A DNA stretch of 64,000 nucleotides from Hofstenia miamia (taxonomy: Eukaryota; Xenacoelomorpha; Acoela; Hofsteniidae), in contig CABFPE010000602.1 in assembly GCA_900660155.1 (NCBI GenBank), forward strand, positions 198,308-262,307. The letters run 5' to 3'. The notes under the pieces are model-generated. The model was given only the letters and a program-made list of their open reading frames with translations, was not told the DNA's origin and did not search any database. Position numbers and translations under genes: made by a program. Below are positions 1 to 11,335 of this stretch, one piece after another. Every line of letters begins with the position of its first letter. Position 1 is the first letter of the stretch.

Positions 1-901
1 GCAAAATCTTATAATTGCCAATATTCTAATATAAATTTAGTAATAAATCATTAAAGAAGCATCTGTTACCATGACACCTCATAAAAAATATGATTTTCCA
101 AAACTCCCTTTGATTGAATATTGAATATTTCCTGATATAGCATTATTCTTTACTGTCACTATATCTATAAGCCAGCCGAATCTAAAACCATGGAAACCAC
201 CGAGACTAAAATAGGATGAAACTGTTTGTTTAATACATTTTATAAAAAATGATCCTATTACATGCAGGCAAGAGTAAGTCAACCAAGCAAATTAATTTAA
301 AGTTCACAACAGCGAGTTGCAGGAGCACAACCACTGAAAGTTGCATCAGTAAAATAAAAACAACGAACAATGAAAAGTTACGCGATGAAAAATTAAATAT
401 TGATCGTTTAAAACAATTCTTTAAAATTGAATTTTAATGAATTATTTTCCCTTGGTTTGCTAAATTGTTAAATTTATGTCTCTAGGTAACTCTAATGTAT
501 TTCTAAAATAAGGAATGGATATACTACGCCCCCTGCAGTTGTCACATGCAATTAAAATAATGTTTGTATAAGTCAATAATTTGAAAATTGAACAATTTCG
601 ATTTAATGTATCAAATTAACTCAATTGATAGTAATAAAACAATTTGCAAAATCCTAACATTCAGATTTTGAATTTAACTTTAACTTTTAACACAAGACTA
701 CATATCCGCCAATCAGCGGACAATGCATGCCGTCAACGAATTACAAGCAAGCATCAAAGCCAGTGAACAATACGACGCGTGCATAACTCGATGATGTGAT
801 TAGCAGAATTTTCTCATTTTCATTTCATGTGAAGTCGATGAAAGAGTATAGAGTTGCCGTCAACTTTTACACACTTTTGCAAAAGGAGTATTCTGAAAAT
901 C

Positions 902-1372
902 ATGCAGAGCATTGTAACTGGTAATGAGACTTGGCTGTACACTTACGATCCAGCTTCGAAGGAGTCTAGCAGGGAATGGAGGATGAAGAGTTCAAGTCTC
1001 AAAGATACATCGAAACTCTCGCCAACTTGAGAGAATGCTATTCGTAGTACGAGCCGCGGAATTGTTTTGCAACACAGCAATGAGCCGGCCCAAAAAAGTT
1101 CTGCGACAAGGCAAGCAATCAGCCAACATGCATTCGAAGTTCTTCCGCATCCAGTGTTCTCACCGGATCTCGCACCCTGTTACTCTCACTTTTTTTCTCA
1201 AATGAAGATGATCAAAGGACCCCGATTCGAAGGGATTTATGAACTCAAGGAAGCGTTCGAAGCTGCGCTCTCTTCAAAACCGTCTGAGTTTTTTAAGGAT
1301 GCTTTTTTGAAATGGCGCTATCGCGCCGAAAAGTGCGTCGAAACCAATGGTGACTATATAGAAAAAGTGTGA
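902..1372 (+). pseudogene. Dead DD34D mariner transposase (C-terminal half)
   Basis: MQSIVTGNETWLYTYDPASK followed by FEVLPHPVFSPDLAPCYSHF and a C-terminus ending CVETNGDYIEKV is typical of classic mariner transposases. All three catalytic aspartates are lost: TGDE reads TGNE, HDNA reads HSNE, and the LAP-x-D position is changed. A frameshift lies between 960 and 1066. The N-terminal DNA-binding part is not recognisable and no terminal repeats were found. Confidence 0.85.
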
Positions 1373-1443
1373 TTTTAATAAAGTTTGATTTGAATAAAGC
1401 ATTTTTGGACTAATCGTTGTTTTTAAAGTAAGTTAAAGTTAAA

Positions 1444-2003
1444 TATATATATATTTATACGGGCGCTAAGTATAAATGGCCAAATATATACGAGCGCTTT
1501 GGTACAGGTTGTTAAATATATATGGGCGCTACGTATTATTTTGAAACGAGACTGGACACTACGCATGCTTTTTCCAAATTTTGACATCAGAAATGGCTTA
1601 AGCATTTAGTTTACTGGCACTGGTGAAAAAACTGGCCAAAATCGGACATATTCCGGCTGAAATCGGAATTTTTGACATGGCCGGAAGCGGACCTCATTTT
1701 CACTGGAAAGAACTGCCAACGACCAAATTTTTTGAAAATGTAAAAATTAGTTCTAAAATGCGTTCATAGCTGTTGAAATGGCAATAAATCCAATTTTTTT
1801 AACATTATTTGTCATTTTTTATATATTTTTTGAGAAATATTTTGTGTGTGGTTATTAAATGAACCCTAAAGCTATCAGCATACTCAATTTGTGATTTTTT
1901 GAAGTCAACCGGCCGAAATGCTTGCGGGCGCTAAGTATGGGGAAAATCGGTGGTCGCGAGCGCTCAGTATAAACCAGTACTTAGCGCCCGTATAAATATA
2001 TAT
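1444..2003. mobile_element. Inverted-repeat element with repeated GGGCGCTAAGTAT motif
   Basis: The two ends are inverted copies (TTTATACGGGCGCTAAG at 1454-1470; TTAGCGCCCGTATAAA at 1981-1996), each bordered by TA microsatellite. The GC-rich word GGGCGCTAAGTAT or close variants (CGAGCGCT, GGGCGCTACGTAT) recurs about six times, including at 1461, 1525 and 1926. No coding capacity. Likely a MITE-like or satellite-like unit. Confidence 0.6.
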
Positions 2004-4140
2004 ATACATATACACCAAAGACATTATTAGGCCGTGAAGGACGTGAAGGCAAAACAACACACAAAATAAAAAACAAATCAAGTATAGTCATGCAAAAAAC
2101 ATTAACCTAAGTTTGATAATCTTTGGGGCAATTTGTTACACTGTGAAGAAAACTTAAAAATCACTAACTACAATGGAATAATTGTAAATCCATGTTTTAA
2201 ATATTACAGTTTTGTTTAGGAAAGCGAAATTAAGATTGATTGTAATTATAACGACTTACTTATCACTTCTAATTAAATACTGATGTTACGATATTTTCTA
2301 ATTCTCTGAAAGTATCAAGTAATATAATGTGACCACACCACACATCAAAATAATATACTGATTACTAATGCATATTAATATATTATAATATATCCTGTGA
2401 TTTTGTGCTTAATTTTAATGAATTTTTGTTTCTATAGTTATATATACATATATGTCTCCTAAACAATAGTTTCACTTTATATTATAGGTAAAGTAAAACA
2501 AATTACAAAAGCATCAAATTTGCAATACTTTGAGGTAAGGTACGACTAGCGTAAATCTCAAAGAGAAAATTCATTAGCATTTTTATTAGTCCCGGGTATA
2601 TATTTAATTTATGCCCCCATGGCCCCGCCGTTACAATCATGTCATTTGAAGTGTTTTTACTTCGATAAAATCAATAAATATTTTTCACAAAGATTTAAAT
2701 ACATAGGCTACAAAAATATAATTTAAATACCAAACAAATTATTTTTTTGCATTGAAAAAGAAGTACTTTTTTGTTTGAAAAAGTTCTGATGACTTCATCA
2801 AAGTCTACTTTTCGAGCACATTGTAATCCTATGCTAAATCTTTGTCCTTAATAACCTTGGTGATACCAATTACCAATAGATTTTGAACCACATGATTCAC
2901 ATGATGATGCACATAAAGAATGTTTAAAAAAGGCACCAAGTATTTCAGTTCTTGTTTTCAGTCTCAAGTTCATCTTCAAAAGTTTCTCTAATGCTAATTT
3001 AACACCTGGTTATATCCTATTTATTAGCGTACACGGGCCCCTTTAGACCTCATTGTCTGTAATCCCCTCTTCATGCCCTGCATTTTTACATAATAGATCA
3101 TAGAGGTTATTAATCTATGCGGAAAATCCTCAAATTTAAATGAAAATTTATTCAATCTTGAACTAACAACAAAAAAGCATAAGCATAATAGAATACGTCA
3201 TTCATAGCTTTAAAAATTCAGTTTTATAAAATTGTGTGAGTAATTATAAGCACATACATATAAAATGTACCATTAAATGTGTGTTTGTGAGCATTGTCAT
3301 CTTTTGTCCGTGTAGTGCAAAAGTTTGGTAGCAGTTTTGGAAACAACAGATCCAAACTGTTTAAGCACGAAATATACGCCATTTGATGGGAACACTTAGA
3401 ATTTATAGGTTTTGGCCAAAAGGAGGAATGAACGTTGCAAGCATTTAGAAATGCTATTGTACGATTTCCAATTAGATTATGAGCGAGATGCTCCAGATCA
3501 TTGCGTGAAACTGGTATGGATAGAATATTTATCCAAGATGGGCTATCTCTCCAAGGGCATTCGCTTATTGAACATTGAATAAGTACATCATTTTTGGCAA
3601 ATTCCTCCTAGAAAAATTTAATGAAATCTATAAAAATTATAAAATCCACGCTCAATATGTACCTAAATAAATTAACTTAAAAAATTGAATACCTTGTATA
3701 ATTTTCATAATCAAAATAGTAGTTTAAACAATTGTGTCTTTGAAACCAAAGCATTGTTCTACTTACTTAATATACAAAATCTGTGCATTTTAAAAATCGT
3801 ATATAGCATTCATGACTCATACCACAACACATAGAAGCGACATCAGGGAATAAGATCTAATGAACATTTAAGAGATCATCTGAATTCAGAAATTTTTACA
3901 CATCACCATCAAGCTAAGATTAATTTAAAATTTTACTAAGAATTGAACACCCAAAAATAGTGGAGGCAAGAAATATATAAAAGAAACAACAAAGGGTAAT
4001 TTTTAAATCGACAACAATGCATGATGGCTTTAAATTTATTCTAAGTGTATGTAATAAGATCATTTATATTTAGTGTAGTTGGTTGTAAATTTATTTACCG
4101 TATATTTTGTAAGCTGACGATGATGGTAACACATCGAAAT
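2004..4140. other. Non-coding stretch with one dispersed repeat
   Basis: No gene is supported. 2589-2825 resembles 32522-32745 in the same orientation. The rest is AT-rich single-copy-looking sequence in which I see nothing else. Confidence 0.5.
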
Positions 4141-4165
4141 CGATTTTAAAAATTGTCATCACATT

Positions 4166-4168
<3 letters not shown>

Positions 4169-4212
<44 letters not shown>
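4169..4212. repeat. (AT)n microsatellite
   Basis: About 22 uninterrupted AT units. Confidence 0.95.
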
Positions 4213-4216
<4 letters not shown>

Positions 4217-4686
4217 GAGAGTTGTCAAGATTTTTTACCAACAACAACGTTTGTTTCAAAATAAATGTCCGCAGTTGATAATAAAAGTCTGAAATTTCAT
4301 TAAAAAAATTCCCGCTTTGAAAGAAACTCATCAGTATCAAAGCTTTCCAGGAGCTAGAGATTAGGTGCAATAAGTGGTTTACAAACTAATTAGTAATTCA
4401 CAACTTCTTAAAAAATAGTACCATCGATGTAAGTGTTATGCACAACTGTATTATTATGTTCATGAGTACAAATATGTCAAAAATATTTCTACACTTTTGA
4501 TTCAGAAACGATTGCCTTCTTGTAATAAAAAAAAGTTTAAAGGATTATCACAATAAAATTCTATAATCTAATTTTTTAAACAAAATTAATCTGATAGCAT
4601 ATCTCTAATACATCTAATACAATACAATACCTACTAACTTAGACAGCGACCCAGTCTCCTCAAACAAAATGCAACAAATATCCAAA

Positions 4687-5081
4687 TACAGAAGAATCCA
4701 TTTCATTTAACTAAAAACAAATATAATTACTAAATTACACAGGAATTTGCTAAAATAATTTAGCTGAACAAGTAGAGCGCAAAAATATAATGAATTATTG
4801 TAAATCTATAAATTAATATCACATTTTAAATAAAGTTAGTGATTCAAACTCCTATAAAGTTCAGAGAAATTTANNNNNNNNNNNNNNNNNNNNNTACAGA
4901 AGAATCCATTTCATTTAACTAAAAACAAATATAATTACTAAATTACACAGGAATTTGCTAAAATAATTTAGCTGAACAAGTAGAGCGCAAAAATATAATG
5001 AATTATTGTAAATCTATAAATTAATATCACATTTTAAATAAAGTTAGTGATTCAAACTCCTATAAAGTTCAGAGAAATTTA
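4687..5081. repeat. 187-bp exact duplication flanking a 21-N gap
   Basis: 4687-4873 and 4895-5081 are the same 187 bases, separated only by N 4874-4894. Identical sequence on both sides of a short gap is the signature of overlapping contigs that were not merged. Confidence 0.9.
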
Positions 5082-5794
5082 GTAAATTCAGAGGTAATTT
5101 AGTAAAAACGACTTTCAGTGTGAATTGAATTGCAAATTTCAAATATTTACTTTAATGAACACAGATTTTATATCGTAAATTCTACGAATAAAATACATGA
5201 GTGTTAGATAGACAAGGATTTCATAATTCCACGCTTTAATCAATAAAATATTTGATTTGAAGTAAATTGTACTGATAAAAATTCTATATATCTAAAATAT
5301 AATATTGAAGTCCACATTTAAATTAAGAATTTTATGGAGTAACATTATTTAGCTAATATCATTTTGCCTTACCGTTATTTAACCTATGGAAAATAAGAAC
5401 TATCGTTATACATTAGAAGAAAATACAACATAATTGCTATTCGCAACCCACACAAATGCACATGAACAAATCTTTTAAAACTGCGCTAAAATATGCAGGG
5501 TTCTTGAACTTAAATCGAAACTTCGGATGCTAAAACCTAACCGAGAGTATATTGCGACACATATCTATATTTCACGACAATAAAGCATGTCTAACAATCA
5601 AAACGCTTAAAACACAGATCCTGTATTTAAGAAAAGTAAATTAATTATTGAAATTCTATAAATTTGACAACCGCAAACTCAAGAAAAATCTTATTTGTGA
5701 GGCTTTATTGCAGATCAGCGAACTCTGATATGTAAACATATTGTTTCTACGCAACACTGTAAATGACGTCATCTAGAATGTAAACTTAAATTCT

Positions 5795-5945
5795 AAATTT
5801 TACAATATTTTTTAGACTTAAACCCTAACCCAAGTCACCACTTGACATTTCTTAAACCTAACCCCTACAACCTAAACCTAAATTTTACAATATTTTATGG
5901 AACTAAACCCTAAATCAAGTCACAACTTGACGATTCTTAAACCTG
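5795..5945. repeat. Two copies of an 82-bp unit with CTAACCC/CTAAACC words
   Basis: The unit containing AAATTTTACAATATTTT, then CTAAACCCTAA, then CAAGTCAC and ACTTGAC occurs twice (about 5795 and 5877). It lies just 5' of the PHD-type ORF and may be the 5' leader of that retroelement. Confidence 0.6.
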
Positions 5946-5979
5946 TTTATTATAGAGTTTATTAGGTTTTATAGCAAAA

Positions 5980-7117
5980 ATGGTATCTGCTGGGAATCGC
6001 TGCGGTGGCTCCACCAGTACATTGGATGAATGTGCCAAATGTAAGAAAAGAACAGACGATCAATCCTGGGTTCAATGTGACGATTGTGAATCTTGGTTTT
6101 ATCTATCATGTACGAAACTTCCATTGGAAGATTTTTAAGTATATATCTAATATCAAGAATTTATCCTATTGTTGTGAAATTTGTTTGAAATCAACAACAA
6201 AAAAATCAAAATCAAGACTACCTGCTTCGATAGAAGATTATGTTGCATTAAAAAAGAATCACTGAAAGAAGTCATAATTAAAAAGATTCACAAGTTTTCT
6301 GTTCCCGTGGTTAGTGGTGTTTCTAATTCGGAAGAACAGAATTCTAAACGGGAAGCTATACCAAATGCAATAAGAATAATAGGAATACCAGACACTTAGA
6401 CATACAAATGGAAAACGACAAAGTACAAGTGAAAAACTTCGTTAATTTTATTAATGTTAACTGTGGGATTGATGACCTCCAGCGAGTAAGTAAAAAGTCC
6501 AAAAATATACGCGTCCTCTTCTGGTTATATTAGATAGATATGGCATAAACGTAAAGTGCTATCATCACTGTATAGGTTAGCTAACTAAGATCAGCGAATA
6601 TATGTATAACTGATCTATCTACTGAAGACTTAGCGAAACAACGCGAATGCTTGCAAAGACGACGTGAGTTAATAAATAACAATGAAGCTACATCAAAAAA
6701 CATTCGCATCGGAAATCTGACACTACAGGTGACTATGCTTGAATCCAGCTTCCCCGTATTTTATAACTCAATGTAAGATCTCTGAAAAAGCCAAATGCAA
6801 ATCTACTCTTGCACAGTGATTTATATATCAACAATATCGATCTTTGTTTCATTTGTGAGCCTTGGCTCAATTCCAACATATAAGACAACTAAGTTAACAT
6901 ACACGGCTATGAAATTTGCAGACATGTAGAAATATCAATAACTCAAGCAGGTCAATGGGTGGAGGTGTTTGTATATGCTACAAATCGCATCTTGATTTCC
7001 AAATTTTAAAAGTGGAAGATGAATCACAGATGAATATTCTCTGGGGTATTCTAAATTCCAATCCCCCGCATATCTTTGCGGTGATATATTACCCTCCTTC
7101 AATAAATAAACGCCGAT
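5980..7117 (+). mobile_element. LINE fragment: PHD-finger ORF1 and APE endonuclease
   Basis: ORF1 starts at 5980 and runs 52 codons to TAA 6138: CAKCKKRTDDQSWVQCDDC then ESWFYLSC is a PHD-type zinc finger, with Tyr where His is usual. The closing CxxC pair (YCCEIC, about 6168-6185) is in another frame. From about 6765 an APE-type endonuclease follows: LNVRSLKKPNA, FICEPWLN, GGGVCICYKSHL, then IFAVIYYPPS. Several stops and shifts; no reverse transcriptase follows. CR1/L2-type elements carry PHD ORF1 proteins (family knowledge); exact clade unknown. Confidence 0.75.
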
Positions 7118-7600
7118 GATACAGTAATTCTTGGGTGCTACTTGAAAGAAGCGCCAATTTGATTTTGTGGTAAGCAGCGCAGTCACTGTGTATGAAATTG
7201 GGATTTGTTAGCAATTCTCACAGAATACCATTACTCTGCATACATGTAAACAATCTCTAAATTTGTAATGCTGCCCTCAAATCATTTAAAAAGTAATAAA
7301 CGCTTCATGTGATATTTAAAACAAATTTCACGAACACACGACTACGCAAATTTTAAACATTGCGATTATACATTTTATTCTACAGCTAAAGACTTTATAA
7401 ACACTACTTGAAAATTCAAAATTTAAGAACATTTTAATTCTCGGTTGTAGTTATTAAAAATTTCAAAGTAACATTTCAGATTTGCTAATTGGCTTTAATA
7501 AAAAACATCATATAAGCAGTTCGTCTTAATTATTTAAAGGTCGAATTTGAGTCGTTTGTACTTATTAATGACATAAGGAACTTTTGTTGACAAAATTTGC
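7118..7600. other. Non-coding stretch
   Basis: AT-rich; I see nothing supportable here. Confidence 0.5.
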
Positions 7601-7730
7601 TAAAAAATAAGCATGAATAAAACATACGTACCAATTATATCAAAAAGCAGTTGTTTATATAGATATAATCTAGACTAAATGATAAAATATTACACTTGAT
7701 TTCATAAAAAATACCCTTATAAATATTTTA

Positions 7731-9272
7731 GGTTGGTACTTTTTATCAACATACGAAATCTTGAAACCAACATAGAGAACCTTGAAATCAACATAGCAAC
7801 TCTTTATGACAATATGAACAAAAATTTAGCATGAATAAGGTATGTGTACCAATTATATCAAAAGAGACATCAAAATTTAGGTTTTGGGTCACTCCAAATG
7901 AAATCACCTAATAGTTCCATGGGCCACGTCTCAGATTTTGTCCATATTTACACCATAGGATGATTTCAATAAAATAACACTATCCTGAAAATTTCAGCTT
8001 CATTCCGTTTGTGATTTAAGAATTATGGCTCTTTGAATTTTGAAAAAAAATTCAAAATTTGCCTATTGGCAGCTGCAAGCAAAAAATCTGCAACTTTGGA
8101 TACAAATAACTACTCATATAAAAAAACCAATCTGTCTGAAATTTCGACTCTGAGTAGTTTTCAACCTGTAAACATTATTTTTGCTATCCGATTTTATGGG
8201 AAATGCTTAATTTTGGAGTTAAAGACTCTTCAAAATGCTAAAAAAAGGCCTTTTTAAGGGGTCCTGTGAGTTTTTTGGAGAACTATAGAAAATGTATAAA
8301 TGGCACAACATCCAAAAATACATTTGATAATGTTTACTTTATATATTAATATATAGTAAATGCTAAAAATATATCTTGAATCTACTAATATGTAAAATTT
8401 GAGCTTCAGTTTTAACTCCTTTCACTTCATCCTGCACTCACCAAATGAGTACATATTTTTGATATTTTCTGAAATAACACTTAAAATAGAGGCTGGTACA
8501 GAGCCTAAGGCATTATACTGGCTATATTTTTAGCATTTACTATATATTAATATATAAAGTAAACATTATCAAAGGTATTTTTGGATGTTGTGTCATTTAT
8601 ACATTCTCTATAGCTCTCCAAAAAACTCATAGGACCCATTAAAAAGGCCTTTTTTAGCATTTTGAAGAGTCTTTAACTCCAAAATTAAGCATTTCCCATA
8701 AAATCTGATAGCAAAAATAATGTTTATAGGTTGAAAACTACTCAGAGTCCAAATTTCAGACAGATTGTGTTTTCTATGAGTAGTTATTTGTATCCAAAGT
8801 TGCAGATTTTTTACTTGCAGCTGCCAATAGGCATTTTTTGAAAATTTTGGGCAAAATTCAAAGAGCCATAATTCTTAAATCACAAAAGGAATCAAGCTGA
8901 AATTTTCAGGATAGTGTTATTTTATTGAAATAATCCCATGGTGTAAATATGGACAAAATCTGAGATGTGACCCATGGGCACTTTGAAAAAACTAGGTGAT
9001 TTCACTAGGAATGACCCTTTTAGCAGTTTCATTAAGTTGTAATCTAGACTAAATGCTAAAATATTATACTTGACTTCATAAAAAAAACTCTGATAAATAT
9101 TTTAACATACACATGAGAAAATTTTAAATGACCCATCTAATGTTATTAATCTTCATTCCTCATTCATGCTAAATTTTTGTTCATATTGTCATGATGATTT
9201 GCTATGTGGATCTCAAGGTTCCCTATGTTGGTTTCAAGATTTCATATGTTGATAGAAAGTACCAACCAATAT
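7731..9272. mobile_element. Foldback element with about 650-740-bp inverted arms
   Basis: The left arm (from 7731, GGTTGGTACTTTTTATCAAC) and right arm (ending at 9272, GATAGAAAGTACCAACC) are inverted copies around a spacer near 8375-8525. Conserved blocks include TAATGTTTACTTTATATAT and AATGCTAAAAAAGGCC in both orientations. Direct copies of an ATCTAGACTAAATG-containing 65-bp segment lie at 7668 and 9031. No long protein-coding frame. Confidence 0.75.
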
Positions 9273-9289
9273 TTTAATATGAGAAAATT

Positions 9290-9425
9290 TTGACTGGTCT
9301 ATCTAATCATTTTTTAGTTGTGCAAAATTTTTGCACATTTTGTCAAAAAGATTTGCTATGTTGATCTCAAGGTTCTGTATGTTTAATTGAAGATTCCCTA
9401 TGTTGGTAAAAAGAACCAACCAATT
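9290..9425. repeat. Diverged direct copy of the foldback terminus
   Basis: TTTGCTATGTTGATCTCAAG to AAAGAACCAACC repeats the end of the 7731-9272 element with divergence, suggesting nested or tandem termini. Confidence 0.55.
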
Positions 9426-10199
9426 TGAGTTGGTGAGCCCTAGTTCCCTTTTTTATATTTCAAGTTTGAGTTCAAGAATTTTTTAGAAGAAAATTCTGAG
9501 ATTGTTCAATTTTTCAATTCCAAGTTTATTAGAGTAAAACAATCTTTATTTTGCAATAACTCAGTTTAATAAACTAAAGATTATTATTTATGATTTATAA
9601 AATTTACTATAATTTAACATTTATGGTAGTTTCAAATTGATTAACTAAGAGCTGACAACCACTACTCTAAAATTGACAATGCAAATTTTGTTTGCAGAAT
9701 TTGCACAATCCCTGATTTACCAATTGTCAAAAATTTGTGAACATTGTCATTTCTGCCAAAAATTGTAGCATTTGATCTTCTTAGCAATAAAAATGCTGGA
9801 TTTTGCTAAAACATTTCAATTTCATATATCAGTTCAATTGACCCTTTTGGCAGTTTTAAATCTAACTTAAAAATGAGCAAATTGTTTTGCCATATTTCAA
9901 CAAATTAAATGTCACATGCATTCCAAAAATTGTGTAGGTCATAATTCAATAGCATCAACAGTAGGCAGATATATTAACATATACTCTTGTGATAGAATAC
10001 AAATGTAAATGGCTAATTTCTAGTAAGTTGCAAATCTAAGCAAATCACAATTGTTTTTGAGAATGGTTGGTATTTGTGAAGTGCTCTTGATTGCATTGAA
10101 ACACTACACACTGGAGAATCTTCTTGTCAATGTTCTCAAACTATCTCCTCAAATTTACCAAACTTTAGTTAATTGGGTTTTCTCTTTGTTGCTACTGTA

Positions 10200-10739
10200 C
10201 CTGTCCATGTCTACCACCAACCTCCATGATGTTATCTGCTTTACTTGCAATGTTGCTATCAAAGACAAATTCATCTTTGCATGTGCCTACTGTAATGTTA
10301 GCTACAATTTAACTAAAACTTGTTCAAATTTTTCTAGCAACTACTTTGAAATGCTCATCAGATCATCACTTTCTGCAATACTTGCACTGACACTGAAAAA
10401 AAGCATGCTTTTCTCAGTTACTCCATGAAATTCACATCTTTTGAAGATGAACTCACATCACATAAGAAAACTCTGAATGATGTTGACCACTCTATACATG
10501 AATTGTCAAGGCTAAATCAGAAAATATTTACTGTTATGGCCATTTTGCTACTAATCAAAATCAGACTGTTATTATTCACCTTAATTCAGAATGGGATTAT
10601 CACCATGTCATTAGTTGATCATCAAACCATTTCTCACCATTCTATTCTTAATAATCAAAGAGTGAATAAAGTTAAAAAAATATGCATTTATTGGAGAGCT
10701 TCAACATCTAAACCAATCAAAATAATGTATCATCACTGA
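10200..10739 (+). pseudogene. Possible decayed ORF1-like zinc-finger protein
   Basis: The frame reads DVICFTCNVAIKDKFIFACA then YCNVSYNLTKTC, a degenerate CxxC...CxxC...C spacing like a PHD finger. It is followed in an overlapping frame by a charged helical stretch (FEDELTSHKKTLNDVDHSIH), as seen in coiled-coil parts of LINE ORF1 proteins. Alternative: chance cysteine spacing in an open frame. Confidence 0.35.
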
Positions 10740-11335
10740 TGTATTAACTCATAGAAGAATGAAAGACGAAAGTGTATCCATCCATCTAAACTCTTTTTAA
10801 CCTGTAAAATGTGTTTTGTAATGTGTTTTATCCCTAATACACCATTCATGGGTATTTTTATCAGTTTCAAAGGAAATAATTATAAAATTATGTATTTAAA
10901 GTTAATTGTATATTTTATTAAAGCAAATACACTTCAATGTTTTAAAATATCAATTTTCACAAAAACCAACTAATTTCTTAACAATACTTGGGATTTTTTG
11001 CAAATAGGCTAATTGTTAAGATATCTACTATACACTTATGTAAACTATGCATATACATGACTAAATATTTCTCCAAATATTATGATACATGATAGACCTG
11101 GTTGGATTCAATACAATCCCTTATTAATAAAGAGATATAATGTCAGTACAATTATTCATTAAGGCTGCTAGCATATATAACAAATTCTCCAACACATGAA
11201 CATGTAAATTCTAAAATTATTCATAGATTGATTGTGTAATGCACAAATAACTGCACCCTCTAAATACACCCCCTTATATTATTCAATTACAGGTTTATGA
11301 CTAATCAATTAGCACCTGTCAATCAATTCTTAACA

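Noticed and set aside
5815-5942. Telomere or subtelomere
   Set aside because: CTAACCC words are few and embedded in an 82-bp repeat next to a LINE ORF1.
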